Assembly: GCA_902478885.1 (NCBI GenBank)
Contig: CABSMS010000012.1
Coordinates: 1-31,039, forward strand
Direction of reading: 5' to 3'
DNA length: 31,039 bases
Source of the DNA: an uncultured Collinsella sp.
GTDB taxonomy: Bacteria > Actinomycetota > Coriobacteriia > Coriobacteriales > Coriobacteriaceae
The notes beneath the pieces are model-generated. The model saw only the letters and a list, made by a program, of their open reading frames with translations. It was not told where the DNA came from and ran no database searches. A program made the position numbers and the translations under genes. Within the stretch, counting starts at the first letter, position 1. Each line of letters starts with the position of its first letter. Shown one piece after another: positions 15,925 through 23,925 of the stretch.

Positions 15925-16500
15925 CTACAGCGGGGCGGCCGCCGGAGTCAGCTGCTTGATGTAGGCCCACATGCGCTGCTTAGCGGCCTTGTCGGTGAGT
16001 GCCGCCTCAAAGCCGTCGAGTGCGAGCACGCGGCGGCCCTGCACATGGGCGACCAGGCCGGGCTTGAGCATGGCGGTGTCGAAGTCATCGATCGCCACAA
16101 GCATATCGGCGTAGGTCTCGCGCATGGCGTCAGCCGCGTTGTTGTCGAGCAGTAGCACCGCCTCGGGGTCCAAGGCCTCAAGCGCCTCGCGGAACAGCCC
16201 GCACGGCAGAGTCTCGCCCACCGCGACCGCTCCGTCACCCACGCCGGCGACGCTTGCCAGCACGCAAAAATCCTCGGGCGCGTAGCCGATGGCCCCAAGC
16301 GCCTTGCGCAACGCCGCGCCATCCGGGCCGGCGGCAAGCTCGCCACCCGAACGCTCGGCCTCGTCCAGATCGCCTTTGACCAGCACGATCGGCGAGCACG
16401 CGTTGCCCACGATACGCACGCCACGGACCGCGAGCGATGCGAGCTCCTGCTCGGTCGCCTGGGCGATGGCTTCATTTTTCTGGCTTTGTGACGTGGACAT
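15925..16500 (-). CDS. Uracil-DNA glycosylase-like protein, probably catalytically degenerate
   Basis: 191 residues, not firmly recognised. Its layout resembles family-4 uracil-DNA glycosylases. PIVLVKGDLDEAERSGGEL and GPDGAALRKALGAIGYAPEDF (about 38-78) match the substrate-loop region and the LL-x3-L-x2-IG-x4-D pattern. LDPEAVLLLDNNAADAM (110-126) matches the P-x-VI-x-LG-x2-A strand. GRRVLALDGFEAALTDKAAKQRMWAYIKQL (155-184) occupies the place of the H-P-S loop and final helix. The catalytic GEAPG and HPS motifs and the four iron-sulfur cysteines are absent. The start is the ATG at 16500, with GGAGAG before it and a TATAAT box at 16529-16534. It is divergent from trxA. It may be a pseudoenzyme with a DNA-binding or structural role. 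The fold assignment is inference. Confidence 0.6.
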   Translation of the reverse strand: MSTSQSQKNEAIAQATEQELASLAVRGVRIVGNACSPIVLVKGDLDEAERSGGELAAGPDGAALRKALGAIGYAPEDFCVLASVAGVGDGAVAVGETLPCGLFREALEALDPEAVLLLDNNAADAMRETYADMLVAIDDFDTAMLKPGLVAHVQGRRVLALDGFEAALTDKAAKQRMWAYIKQLTPAAAPL

Positions 16501-16528
16501 GCGCTCTCCAATCGTTTGCGTGCCCACC

Positions 16529-16534
16529 ATTATA
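16529..16534 (-). promoter_or_regulatory. -10 box of the UDG-like gene
   Basis: A perfect TATAAT on the minus strand, 29 bp upstream of the ATG at 16500. No good -35 box is visible at 16-18 bp, so it may depend on an activator or extended contacts. Confidence 0.5.
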
Positions 16535-16636
16535 TAAAAGAGCTGCCCGCGAGTGGTTGCTTTGCGGGCGGCTGGGTATAAGCACGGTCGTACTGAGTTT
16601 TACGCGGCCGAGCCGCGTCGCATTATGGAGGTCACC

Positions 16637-16957
16637 ATGGCTGACATTAATCAGATTACCCCCGAGAACTTCGATTCCATCGTTAACGACAGCCTGCCCG
16701 TGCTGGTCGATTTTTGGGCACCGTGGTGCGGGCCCTGTCGATCCCTCTCGCCCATCGTTGACGAGGTTGCCGATGAGCTGGCGGGCAAGCTTGCCGTTGC
16801 CAAATGCAACGTCGACGACAACCAGGACCTGGCCATGAAGTATGGCGTCATGAGCATCCCCACGCTGATTGTGTTTAAGAACGGCGAGGAGATTGACCGC
16901 TCGGTTGGCGCTCTGCCCAAGGCGAGGCTGCAGGCGCTGCTGGAGAAGCATCTGTAA
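16637..16957 (+). CDS. trxA: Thioredoxin
   Basis: 106 residues with the classic WCGPC active site (C31, C34) in FWAPWCGPCR. It also has the conserved buried Asp in LVDFW, the cis-Pro loop MSIPTLIVFKNGE and the terminal helix. A soluble dithiol-disulfide oxidoreductase that keeps cytosolic proteins reduced, using thioredoxin reductase, which is not in this window. The ATG at 16637 has GGAGGT 7 bp upstream; a second ATG at 16624 has none. It stands as a single gene, with a terminator at 17069-17103. Confidence 0.97.
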   Translation: MADINQITPENFDSIVNDSLPVLVDFWAPWCGPCRSLSPIVDEVADELAGKLAVAKCNVDDNQDLAMKYGVMSIPTLIVFKNGEEIDRSVGALPKARLQALLEKHL

Positions 16958-17068
16958 TACGCTTGTTACTTACCCGCCGTCTATGAGCGCTTTTGCACCG
17001 CTCGCCGGACTTCTGGATGCACCGAGTGCAACCACGGATAGTATGGTAAATACAAACAGCCCCCAGTG

Positions 17069-17103
17069 AACGGGTGCGGGTCAGACGGACTCGCACCCGT
17101 TTT
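17069..17103 (+). terminator. Intrinsic terminator downstream of trxA
   Basis: AACGGGTGCG (17069-17078) pairs with CGCACCCGTT (17092-17101), followed by TT and a C/T-rich end. It lies ~110 bp after the trxA stop and before the nikR-hyp genes. Confidence 0.75.
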
Positions 17104-17178
17104 CTTATGCGGTAGCGCCCCGCGCGGGCGTAGTAGAATCTGAACCACTGGATCGCCCCGAGCATAAGGAGATTTCCC

Positions 17179-17427
17179 ATGCATGACGTCGGAATGAACA
17201 TGAGCCAGCTTGCCATGAGCGTCAAACAGGTCGACGACACCATCGAGCTCGCTCACGAGTGGAGCCATCAGCTGCTGCATGCGACCGAGAATTTTGACAT
17301 GGAGCGCATCGGCGCCAAGCTCGAGGCAGCCATGGCGGCGCTCCACGAGGCGCACGACGCACTCGAGGGCTACGAGGAAGCCATCGAGGCCGACCACAAC
17401 TCCGTCGGCTCCGTGAAGCTGGTGTAA
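17179..17427 (+). CDS. Small His-rich helical protein coupled to nikR
   Basis: 82 residues, no family recognised. The sequence predicts almost wholly alpha-helix, with a long amphipathic stretch (about 12-72). It has seven histidines: H2, H26, H30, H34, H56, H59 and H73. H26, H30 and H34 are spaced i, i+4, i+8 (HEWSHQLLH), which puts them on one helix face; H56 and H59 form HEAH. There are no membrane segments or cysteines. The ATG at 17179 has a good AAGGAG site. Its stop at 17427 is followed one base later by the GTG of nikR, so translation is coupled. A TAGAAT -10-like box lies at 17134-17139. The position at the head of nikR-hypFCDE suggests a role in nickel handling or hydrogenase assembly; this is inference only. 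Confidence 0.8.
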   Translation: MHDVGMNMSQLAMSVKQVDDTIELAHEWSHQLLHATENFDMERIGAKLEAAMAALHEAHDALEGYEEAIEADHNSVGSVKLV

Positions 17428-17428
17428 G

Positions 17429-17941
17429 GTGGCCGAACACGAGCACGGCTGCGGGTACGAGCACGAGCATCCGCACGGGGCGGACGGTGACGCGGGCTGC
17501 CACTGTAGTGGCTCCGGCTCCGAGCTGGTCCGCTTTTCGGTTACCGCACCGGACGACCTGCTGCGCCTTTTTGACGAACAGATCGCGCGCCGCGGCGACG
17601 TGGCCAACCGCTCCGAGGCCGTGCGCGACCTGATTCGCGCCTCGATTGCCAAGGAGCAGATGCGAACGCCCGACGAGCAGGTTATCGGGTCGCTCACCAT
17701 GATCTACGACCACCATACCGGCGACCTGACGCGCCGCCTGGACGAAGTGCAGCACGACTACACCGACGAGATCGTATCGACCATGCACGTGCATCTGGAT
17801 CACCACAACTGCTTGGAGATTCTGGCGCTCAAGGGTCGCGGCGAGCGCGTCTACGAACTAGCCGACCGCCTGCTGGGCCTGCGCGGCGTCAAACACGGGG
17901 AGCTCACCTGCGCCGCCACCAAGCAGAGCCTGGGGCTGTAA
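17429..17941 (+). CDS. nikR: NikR nickel-responsive regulator with His/Cys-rich N-terminal extension
   Basis: 170 residues. Residues ~32-75 form a ribbon-helix-helix DNA-binding domain (LVRFSVTAPDDLLRLFDEQ, NRSEAVRDLIRA). The C-terminal ACT-like domain carries the nickel ligands: H95 or H96 (YDHHTGDL), H120 and H122 (MHVHLDHHNC) and C128. With nickel bound, the family represses nickel uptake genes. The first ~30 residues are an extension absent from typical NikR: HEHGCGYEHEHPHG and CHC, with six His and three Cys, a likely metal-binding tail. The start is a GTG one base after the previous stop. The Shine-Dalgarno is weak, consistent with coupling. hypF follows 29 bp later with its own strong site. 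Confidence 0.94.
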   Translation: MAEHEHGCGYEHEHPHGADGDAGCHCSGSGSELVRFSVTAPDDLLRLFDEQIARRGDVANRSEAVRDLIRASIAKEQMRTPDEQVIGSLTMIYDHHTGDLTRRLDEVQHDYTDEIVSTMHVHLDHHNCLEILALKGRGERVYELADRLLGLRGVKHGELTCAATKQSLGL

Positions 17942-17970
17942 CAGCACACATTTCAACGAAGGAGGGTCGC

Positions 17971-20439
17971 ATGCGACATGCGCATATCCATGTAACGGGC
18001 ATTGTGCAGGGCGTCGGCATGCGGCCGTTTGTGTATCGCGAGGCCATGGCGCATGGCATTTGCGGATGGGTGCTCAACGCGGGCGACGGCGTGCATATCG
18101 AGGCGCACGCTCCGGCCGATGCGCTCGATGCTTTTGTTGCCGCGCTTTCTGAGCATGCGCCTGCGGCAGCCCGCGTAGAGCATGTCGAGGTTGTGGGCTT
18201 GGCAGCCAACGGTTGGGATGCCGCCAATGAACAGGGTTTTCGCATTGTGGCATCGCAGGATCAGACCGCGCACACCACGCTCGTCTCACCCGATATCGCC
18301 ACCTGCGATGATTGTCTGCGCGAGTTGTTCGACCCCGCCGATCGGCGCTATCACTACCCTTTTATCAACTGCACCAATTGCGGACCGCGCTTTACCATCA
18401 TTCGCTCGCTGCCCTATGACCGAGCGGCCACCTCGATGGATTGTTTTCCCATGTGCCCCTCCTGCGCCGCGGAGTATGCCGACCCACTCGACCGGCGTTT
18501 TCACGCGCAGCCCGATGCCTGCTTTGATTGCGGGCCGCATATCATGTGGCGCGAAGCGAGCGTGAGCGATGAGCCAAGCGAAGCCGCCGCGTCGCTGGCC
18601 GTCGGTACCACACGCGAGAACAGCGACGCCATTATCGAGCGCTGCGTTGAGCTGCTGGCCAGCGGTGGCATCGTCGCCATCAAGGGCCTGGGCGGATTTC
18701 ACTTGGCATGCGACGCCTCCAACGAGCAGGCGGTAGCCGAGCTTCGCCGCCGCAAACGCCGCAGCAACAAGCCGCTTGCCGTTATGGTGCGCGACCTTGC
18801 CGACGTTGAGCGCCTGTGCCATGTCAACGACGTTGAGCGCGGCTTGCTGGCCGGCAGTATCCGCCCCATTGTGCTGCTGCGCCGGCGTGCTGTTTGCGGG
18901 AGCGACGGCTCCCCCGACGCCCTCGCGCTCGCGCCGTCCGTCGCGCACGACCTGCCCGAGCTTGGCGTTATGCTCACCTACACCCCGCTTCAGCATCTGT
19001 TGCTTGCCGCGGCAGAAGCCCGCGGTATGTACGCGCTCGTCATGACCAGCGGAAACCTGAGCGAAGAACCCATCGAGACCGACGACGACCTTGCCTGGGA
19101 ACACCTCGTTGCCGCCGGCATCGCCGACGCGTTGCTCGGTAACGACCGCGCGATCCTCTCGCGCTACGACGACTCCGTGGTACGCGTGGTCGACGGCATC
19201 GTTATGCCCGTTCGCCGCGCTCGCGGATATGCACCCCAGCCGCTGCCGTTGCCGGCGCTCGAGGGCGCTCCGTCCTGTGTGCTCGCCTGCGGGCCACAAC
19301 AAAAGGCCACGATTGCGCTCACGCGTGAAGGGACGAACGGCGAGGCAACCTGTTTTGTGTCGCAGCATATCGGCGATGTTGAAAACGGCGGGACCTTCGA
19401 TGCCTGGAACGCCGCGCGCACGCGCCTGGAAGATCTCTTCGACTTGGCGCCCGCCGCCTTGGCCTGCGATTTACACCCCAGCTATCTATCGGGCCAGTGG
19501 GCGCGCGAGCAGGCGCGAAAATGCAATCTGCCGCTCGTCGAGGTGCAGCACCATCATGCGCATATCGCGAGCGTAATGGCCGAGGCCATCGCCGCGGGCC
19601 AGCTTACAACCGACGCGCGCGTCCTTGGCATCGCCTTTGACGGCACCGGCGCCGGCACCGATGGGACCATTTGGGGCGGCGAGTTTCTTGTCGCCGACCT
19701 TGGCGGCTTTGAGCGCGCCGCGCATTTGCGCACCTGGGCGCTCCCCGGCGGGGCGGCCTCCGTGCGCGACGCCCGCCGCAACGCCTTTGCCCTGATCAGT
19801 GAGCTCGGTCTGCTCGAGCACCCAGGTACCGCTCGGCTTTTGAACAGCCTTGACGAGCAAACGCGCAGCATAACGGCAACGATGATCGAGCGCGGCATCA
19901 ACAGTCCGCGCACCAGCAGCATGGGTCGTCTGTTTGATGCCGCAGCCGCGATTTTGGGCATTTGCGGCCAGGCAACCTACGAGGGCGAACCCGCCATCGA
20001 GCTCGAAGCCGCCGCCTGGCGCGCACTCGACAGCGAAATCGCCCATTTTTCCGACGACAACGCCGGCTATTTCGCATCTGGCCCATCGTGGTTGGACGGC
20101 TCCTATGTTCTGGACCAGAAAGCACTCTTTGTGGCACTTTTGGAGGGAATTGAAGCCGGAGCGCCCGCCGACAGGCTCGCGCTCGACTTCCATGTCGCCG
20201 TCGCGCGCTCCTCGGCGCGCATCGCCAGCGATATCTGCGTGCGCGAGGGCATCGACACCGTCGCGCTCTCGGGCGGCGTGTTCATGAACCGACTCCTGCT
20301 TCAGCTCCTCACCCGCGAGCTCAAAAGCGCGGGCCTTGCTATCTTGGTCCCCCACACCGTACCCGTCAATGACGGCTGCATCGCCTACGGTCAGGCGGCG
20401 GTCGCAAGCGCTCGTCTTGCGCAGACCGCATCACAGTAG
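17971..20439 (+). CDS. hypF: HypF carbamoyltransferase for NiFe-hydrogenase maturation
   Basis: 822 residues. Makes carbamoyl-AMP from carbamoyl phosphate and ATP and passes the carbamoyl group to the HypE C-terminal cysteine, the source of the active-site CN ligands. Domains in order: acylphosphatase (GIVQGVGMRPFVYR, 1-92); two zinc fingers (CDDC, CTNC, MCPSC and CFDC, about 110-190); YrdC-like (GGIVAIKGLGGFHLACDA, KRRSNKPLAVMVRD, TSGNLSEEPI); and a Kae1-like domain with VQHHHAHIASVMAE, GIAFDGTGAGTDGTIWGGEFL and LSGGVFMNRLL. It is somewhat longer than the usual ~750-770 residues, partly through an insert after the zinc fingers. The ATG at 17971 has AAGGAGG. It is followed by a 134-bp gap before hypC. 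Confidence 0.98.
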   Translation: MRHAHIHVTGIVQGVGMRPFVYREAMAHGICGWVLNAGDGVHIEAHAPADALDAFVAALSEHAPAAARVEHVEVVGLAANGWDAANEQGFRIVASQDQTAHTTLVSPDIATCDDCLRELFDPADRRYHYPFINCTNCGPRFTIIRSLPYDRAATSMDCFPMCPSCAAEYADPLDRRFHAQPDACFDCGPHIMWREASVSDEPSEAAASLAVGTTRENSDAIIERCVELLASGGIVAIKGLGGFHLACDASNEQAVAELRRRKRRSNKPLAVMVRDLADVERLCHVNDVERGLLAGSIRPIVLLRRRAVCGSDGSPDALALAPSVAHDLPELGVMLTYTPLQHLLLAAAEARGMYALVMTSGNLSEEPIETDDDLAWEHLVAAGIADALLGNDRAILSRYDDSVVRVVDGIVMPVRRARGYAPQPLPLPALEGAPSCVLACGPQQKATIALTREGTNGEATCFVSQHIGDVENGGTFDAWNAARTRLEDLFDLAPAALACDLHPSYLSGQWAREQARKCNLPLVEVQHHHAHIASVMAEAIAAGQLTTDARVLGIAFDGTGAGTDGTIWGGEFLVADLGGFERAAHLRTWALPGGAASVRDARRNAFALISELGLLEHPGTARLLNSLDEQTRSITATMIERGINSPRTSSMGRLFDAAAAILGICGQATYEGEPAIELEAAAWRALDSEIAHFSDDNAGYFASGPSWLDGSYVLDQKALFVALLEGIEAGAPADRLALDFHVAVARSSARIASDICVREGIDTVALSGGVFMNRLLLQLLTRELKSAGLAILVPHTVPVNDGCIAYGQAAVASARLAQTASQ

Positions 20440-20573
20440 CTTGCCCTCGCACGCCGCCGCGCCCAGCCGTCTCACAGGCGTAACGCGTTTGCCCGCGAAC
20501 CCCGCGAGCGCTACCATCAACTGATGGATTATTAAGCGCCCATCCAGCGCAAAGCGTATAAAAGGGGAACAAT

Positions 20574-20834
20574 ATGTGCCTTGCCGTTCCCGGCAAAGTA
20601 GTCAAACGCGACGACGGCCTCAAGGCCACCGTCGACATGATGGGCATCGAGCGCCCCGTGTCGCTGCGACTCGTGCCGACGGCGCAGGTTGGCGACTATA
20701 TTCTCGTACACGCCGGCTTTGGCATCCAGATCGTCGACGAGCAGGAAGCGCAAGAAACGCTCGAGCTTGTTAATGCCATGTCCGAGCTGGTCGAAGAGGA
20801 CCAGCTCGCCACCAACCCGGCCGAGGCATACTAG
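20574..20834 (+). CDS. hypC: HypC/HybG-type hydrogenase assembly chaperone
   Basis: 86 residues, starting MCLAVPGKV. The Cys at position 2 is essential in the family: it coordinates the iron of the Fe(CN)2CO unit and contacts HypD and the large subunit. The C-terminal part (DYILVHAGFGIQIVDEQEAQETLEL) is the typical OB-like core plus helix. The ATG at 20574 follows AAGGGG. The TAG stop overlaps the hypD GTG (TAGTG), so the pair is coupled, as expected for a HypC-HypD complex. The 134-bp gap upstream contains a small CCATCA-AC-TGATGG palindrome (about 20511-20524) but no terminator. Confidence 0.97.
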   Translation: MCLAVPGKVVKRDDGLKATVDMMGIERPVSLRLVPTAQVGDYILVHAGFGIQIVDEQEAQETLELVNAMSELVEEDQLATNPAEAY

Positions 20835-21946
20835 TGGCGGCGGCGCAGCCGGTTCGCTCCGGTATCGACTTTTCGGCATTTCGCGACCCCAAGCTGGCTC
20901 GCGAGCTCATCGATCGTATTCATGAGCTTGTCGGCAACCGCAGCATCAACCTTATGGAAGTCTGCGGTACGCATACCGTGAGCATTGGCCGCTATGGCTT
21001 TCGCTCCATTATGCCGACGGGACTCAAACTGCTAAGCGGCCCGGGATGCCCCGTTTGCGTCACCGCCAACCGCGACATCGATCACGCAATCGCGCTTTCC
21101 AACATGGACGGCGCCATCATCACCACCTTTGGCGACATGATGCGCGTGCCCGGGTCGTCTACCTCGCTCGCCGCGCAAAAGGCGGCGGGGCGCGATACTC
21201 GCATTGTGTACTCCCCACTCGATGCACTCGATATCGCCGAACACAACCCCGATCGCCCGGTCATCTTTATGGGCGTGGGCTTTGAGACTACGACGCCCAC
21301 CATCGCCGCCGCCATCTTGGAGGCCGAGGCGCGCGGGCTGCAGAACTTCTCGGTCTACTGCGCCCATAAGACCACGCCGCCGGCGCTGCGCGCCATCGCC
21401 AACGATCCCGAGACCGCCATCGACGGCTTTATCCTGCCGGGCCACGTCGCCACCATCACGGGCTTGGCGCCCTTTAGCTTTTTGGTCGATGAGTTCGATA
21501 CCCCGGGCGTGGTCACGGGATTTGAACCGGTCGATATCCTGCAGGGTATCTGCATGCTGGTCCAGATGGTTGTCGAGGACAGGTCCGCGATTGGCAACGC
21601 CTACCGCCGTGGCGTCAACGCAGACGGCAATCCTGTGGCGCGCCAGCTGGTCGAGCAGGTGTTTGAGCCGTGCGATACCACGTGGCGCGGGCTGGGGCCG
21701 ATTGCCAACTCGGGCCTTTCCATCCGCCCCGAGTTCTCGCGCTTTGATGCCCGTACCCGCTTTGACGTGCCCGTCGAGGAGACGGTCGAGCCGCGTGGGT
21801 GCCGCTGCGGCGACGTGCTGCGCGGGGCCATTACGCCGAGCAGCTGCCCGCTCTTTGGCCGCACCTGCATGCCCGAGCACCCTGTCGGCCCGTGCATGGT
21901 AAGTTCCGAAGGCAGCTGCGCGGCGTACTACCGCTACCGTGACTAG
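20834..21946 (+). CDS. hypD: HypD iron-sulfur scaffold of NiFe-hydrogenase maturation
   Basis: 370 residues. With HypC it forms the scaffold on which Fe(CN)2CO is built. Motifs: EVCGTHTVSIGRYGF, GPGCPVCVT, TFGDMMRVPGS, GVGFETTTPTIA, GFILPGHVATITG and GFEPVDILQG. The C-terminal [4Fe-4S] cysteines lie in GCRCGDVLRG, SSCPLFGRTC and GPCMVSSEGSC. The length is normal. It starts at a GTG overlapping the hypC stop. Antisense to it lies a long open frame that I treat as a shadow. Confidence 0.98.
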   Translation: MAAAQPVRSGIDFSAFRDPKLARELIDRIHELVGNRSINLMEVCGTHTVSIGRYGFRSIMPTGLKLLSGPGCPVCVTANRDIDHAIALSNMDGAIITTFGDMMRVPGSSTSLAAQKAAGRDTRIVYSPLDALDIAEHNPDRPVIFMGVGFETTTPTIAAAILEAEARGLQNFSVYCAHKTTPPALRAIANDPETAIDGFILPGHVATITGLAPFSFLVDEFDTPGVVTGFEPVDILQGICMLVQMVVEDRSAIGNAYRRGVNADGNPVARQLVEQVFEPCDTTWRGLGPIANSGLSIRPEFSRFDARTRFDVPVEETVEPRGCRCGDVLRGAITPSSCPLFGRTCMPEHPVGPCMVSSEGSCAAYYRYRD

Positions 21947-21994
21947 CCCGGACGCACCCGCACACCGGCACCACCCACGATTGGAGTTTTCGAT

Positions 21995-23029
21995 ATGTCC
22001 CATAGCGTTACCGATAGCACCGTCCTGCTGGGCCACGGCTCCGGCGGCCAGATGATGAAACGCATCATCGATGAGGTCTTTTTGGATGCCTTTGGGTCGC
22101 CCGAGCTGCTCGAAGGCAACGACGCCGGCGTCGCCGCGCTGCCCGCGAGCGGGCGCATCGCCATGTCGACCGACAGCTTTGTAGTCTCGCCGCAGTTCTT
22201 CCCCGGTGGCAATATCGGCCGACTCGCCGTGTGCGGAACCGTCAACGATGTCGCGACCTCGGGTGCCAATGTGCGCTACCTGTCGTGCGGCTTTATCCTC
22301 GAAGAGGGTTATCCCATGGACAAACTGCGTCAGATTGTGCAGACCATGGCCGAGACGGCGCGCGAGGCGGGCGTGGCGATCATCACCGGCGACACCAAAG
22401 TGGTTGAGCGCGGCGGGGCCGACGGCGTCTACATCAATACCGCCGGCGTGGGCGAAGTGCCCGTGGGCGTAACGCTCAGTGGCGCAAACTGCCAGCCCGG
22501 CGATGTCATCCTGGTCTCGGGTACGCTGGGCGACCACGGCATCGCCATCATGAGTCAGCGCGAGGGTCTGGCGTTTTCGAGCACCATCGAAAGCGACGCC
22601 GCGCCGCTCAACCACCTGATTGCCGATGTGCTTTCCGCAGCACCCGACACACGCTGCTTCCGCGACCCCACGCGCGGTGGCTTGGCGTCCACACTCAACG
22701 AGTTTGCCCAGGCCAGCAATGTTGCCATGGAGGTCGACGAGGATGCCGTGCCCGTGCGTCCCGACGTGCAGGCCGCCTGCGAGATGCTCGGCTACGATGT
22801 GCTGCAGGTGGCAAACGAGGGCAAGATGGTTGCCGTCGTGCCGGCCGAGCAAGCCGATGCCGCGCTGAGCGCCATGCGCGCCTCCCGCTACGGCGAGAAT
22901 GCCGCCATCATCGGTCGCGTACTGCCGCTTGCCGAGGGCGCCCATCCCGCCGTGCGCGTGCGCACCGGCTGGGGCTCGACCCGCATCCTCGACATGCTCG
23001 TGGGAGAGCAGCTGCCGAGGATTTGCTAG
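21995..23029 (+). CDS. hypE: HypE, ATP-dependent dehydratase making the thiocyanate donor
   Basis: 344 residues of the PurM-like fold. It dehydrates the S-carboxamide on its own C-terminal cysteine to thiocyanate, which donates CN to iron on HypCD. The N-terminal LLGHGSGGQMMKRIIDEVF, the ATP-site TDSFVVSPQFFPGGNIG, VCGTVNDVATSGA, ITGDTKVVERG, GDHGIAIMSQRE and DPTRGGLASTLNEFA are conserved. The protein ends PRIC, with the required terminal Cys. The ATG at 21995 has TTGGAG upstream; the gap after hypD is 48 bp. hypA and hypB, the nickel-insertion genes, and hydrogenase structural genes are not in this window. Confidence 0.98.
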   Translation: MSHSVTDSTVLLGHGSGGQMMKRIIDEVFLDAFGSPELLEGNDAGVAALPASGRIAMSTDSFVVSPQFFPGGNIGRLAVCGTVNDVATSGANVRYLSCGFILEEGYPMDKLRQIVQTMAETAREAGVAIITGDTKVVERGGADGVYINTAGVGEVPVGVTLSGANCQPGDVILVSGTLGDHGIAIMSQREGLAFSSTIESDAAPLNHLIADVLSAAPDTRCFRDPTRGGLASTLNEFAQASNVAMEVDEDAVPVRPDVQAACEMLGYDVLQVANEGKMVAVVPAEQADAALSAMRASRYGENAAIIGRVLPLAEGAHPAVRVRTGWGSTRILDMLVGEQLPRIC

Positions 23030-23153
23030 GGTGGAACCGCACGGTCGGCGCGATGTGACCTGATATCCCTGGAGATGTTCAGATTCCAAGCACGCCCAAC
23101 GCGGAAGCCCAGTATTATGGGGTGCGTTTTGAAACCCAATGACGGGAGCTTTC

Positions 23154-23822
23154 ATGGCAGCAGCTTTTTCTCATGTGATCTTTGACCTGGACGGCACCAT
23201 CCTCAACACGCTCGAGGACCTGGCGGCCGCCGGCAACCATACCTGCGAGATGCACGGCTGGTCCACGTTTGCCGTAGACGAGTACCGCTACAAGGTGGGA
23301 AACGGCATGCTCAAGCTGGTCGAACGCTTTATGCCTGCCGAGTATGCGGGCGACGGCCGCATGTTTGAGCAGACGCTTGCCGAGTTTAGGGCTTATTACG
23401 GCGAGCACAAGGAGGACCACACCGCCCCCTATGCCGGTACGATCGAGATGCTCGACCGCCTGCGTGCCGCGGGCGTGCAGCTTGCCGTGCTCACCAACAA
23501 GGACCACATCTCGGCGGCCCCGCTTATCGAGAAGTATTTTGGTTCCGAGCGCTTTGCGCTGGTACAGGGCCGCGTCGATGCGTTTCCTCCCAAGCCCGAG
23601 GCACCTGTTACGCTGCATGTGATGAAAGAGCTAGGCGCCGATCCGTCGACCACGCTCTATGTGGGCGATTCCAATGTCGATATCCTGACCGGCCACAACG
23701 CCGGCCTTAAGAGTGCGGGCGTCAGCTGGGGCTTCCGCGGCCGCGCAGAGCTGGAAGCCGCCGGCGCCGACTACGTGGTGGACACCCAGGCAGAGCTCGC
23801 GGCGCTGGTGCTGGGCGAGTAA
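23154..23822 (+). CDS. HAD-superfamily phosphatase, phosphoglycolate phosphatase-like
   Basis: 222 residues. HAD motif I is IFDLDGTILNTLEDL (nucleophile D11, acid D13), motif II is VLTNKDH, motif III is near PPKPEAP and motif IV is YVGDSNVDILTGHNAG. The helical cap between motifs I and II is of subclass I. Gph, PpaX and beta-phosphoglucomutase relatives share this pattern, so the exact substrate is open; phosphoglycolate or pyrophosphate are the likeliest. The start is the ATG at 23154, with GGGAGC before it; an ATG five codons upstream lacks a site. It follows hypE by 124 bp with no terminator between, so it may be read through, but a functional link to hydrogenase is not evident. Confidence 0.9.
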   Translation: MAAAFSHVIFDLDGTILNTLEDLAAAGNHTCEMHGWSTFAVDEYRYKVGNGMLKLVERFMPAEYAGDGRMFEQTLAEFRAYYGEHKEDHTAPYAGTIEMLDRLRAAGVQLAVLTNKDHISAAPLIEKYFGSERFALVQGRVDAFPPKPEAPVTLHVMKELGADPSTTLYVGDSNVDILTGHNAGLKSAGVSWGFRGRAELEAAGADYVVDTQAELAALVLGE

Positions 23823-23864
23823 CGAGCGACACTGCTTAACGCAGCTGCGACAATTCTTCCGCGC

Positions 23865-23911
23865 GGAAAGCGCATCCCGTTTTGGAGCTCCGGAATGGGA
23901 TGCGCTTTCCG
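23865..23911. repeat. 15-bp perfect inverted repeat after the HAD gene
   Basis: CGGAAAGCGCATCCC (23865-23879) and its exact complement (23897-23911) with a 17-bp centre. It follows the stop at 23822 and may terminate or stabilise that transcript, although no T-run follows. The words GGAAA and CATCCCG recur in the adjacent repeat at 23926-24035, so it belongs to the same repeat landscape. Confidence 0.75.
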
Positions 23912-23925
23912 TTTGAGGCGCATCA

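Noticed and set aside
21032..23155. 707-codon minus-strand open frame opposite hypD and hypE
   Set aside because: hypD and hypE are complete with all family motifs; the antisense product is His/Arg/Ala-rich without any domain.
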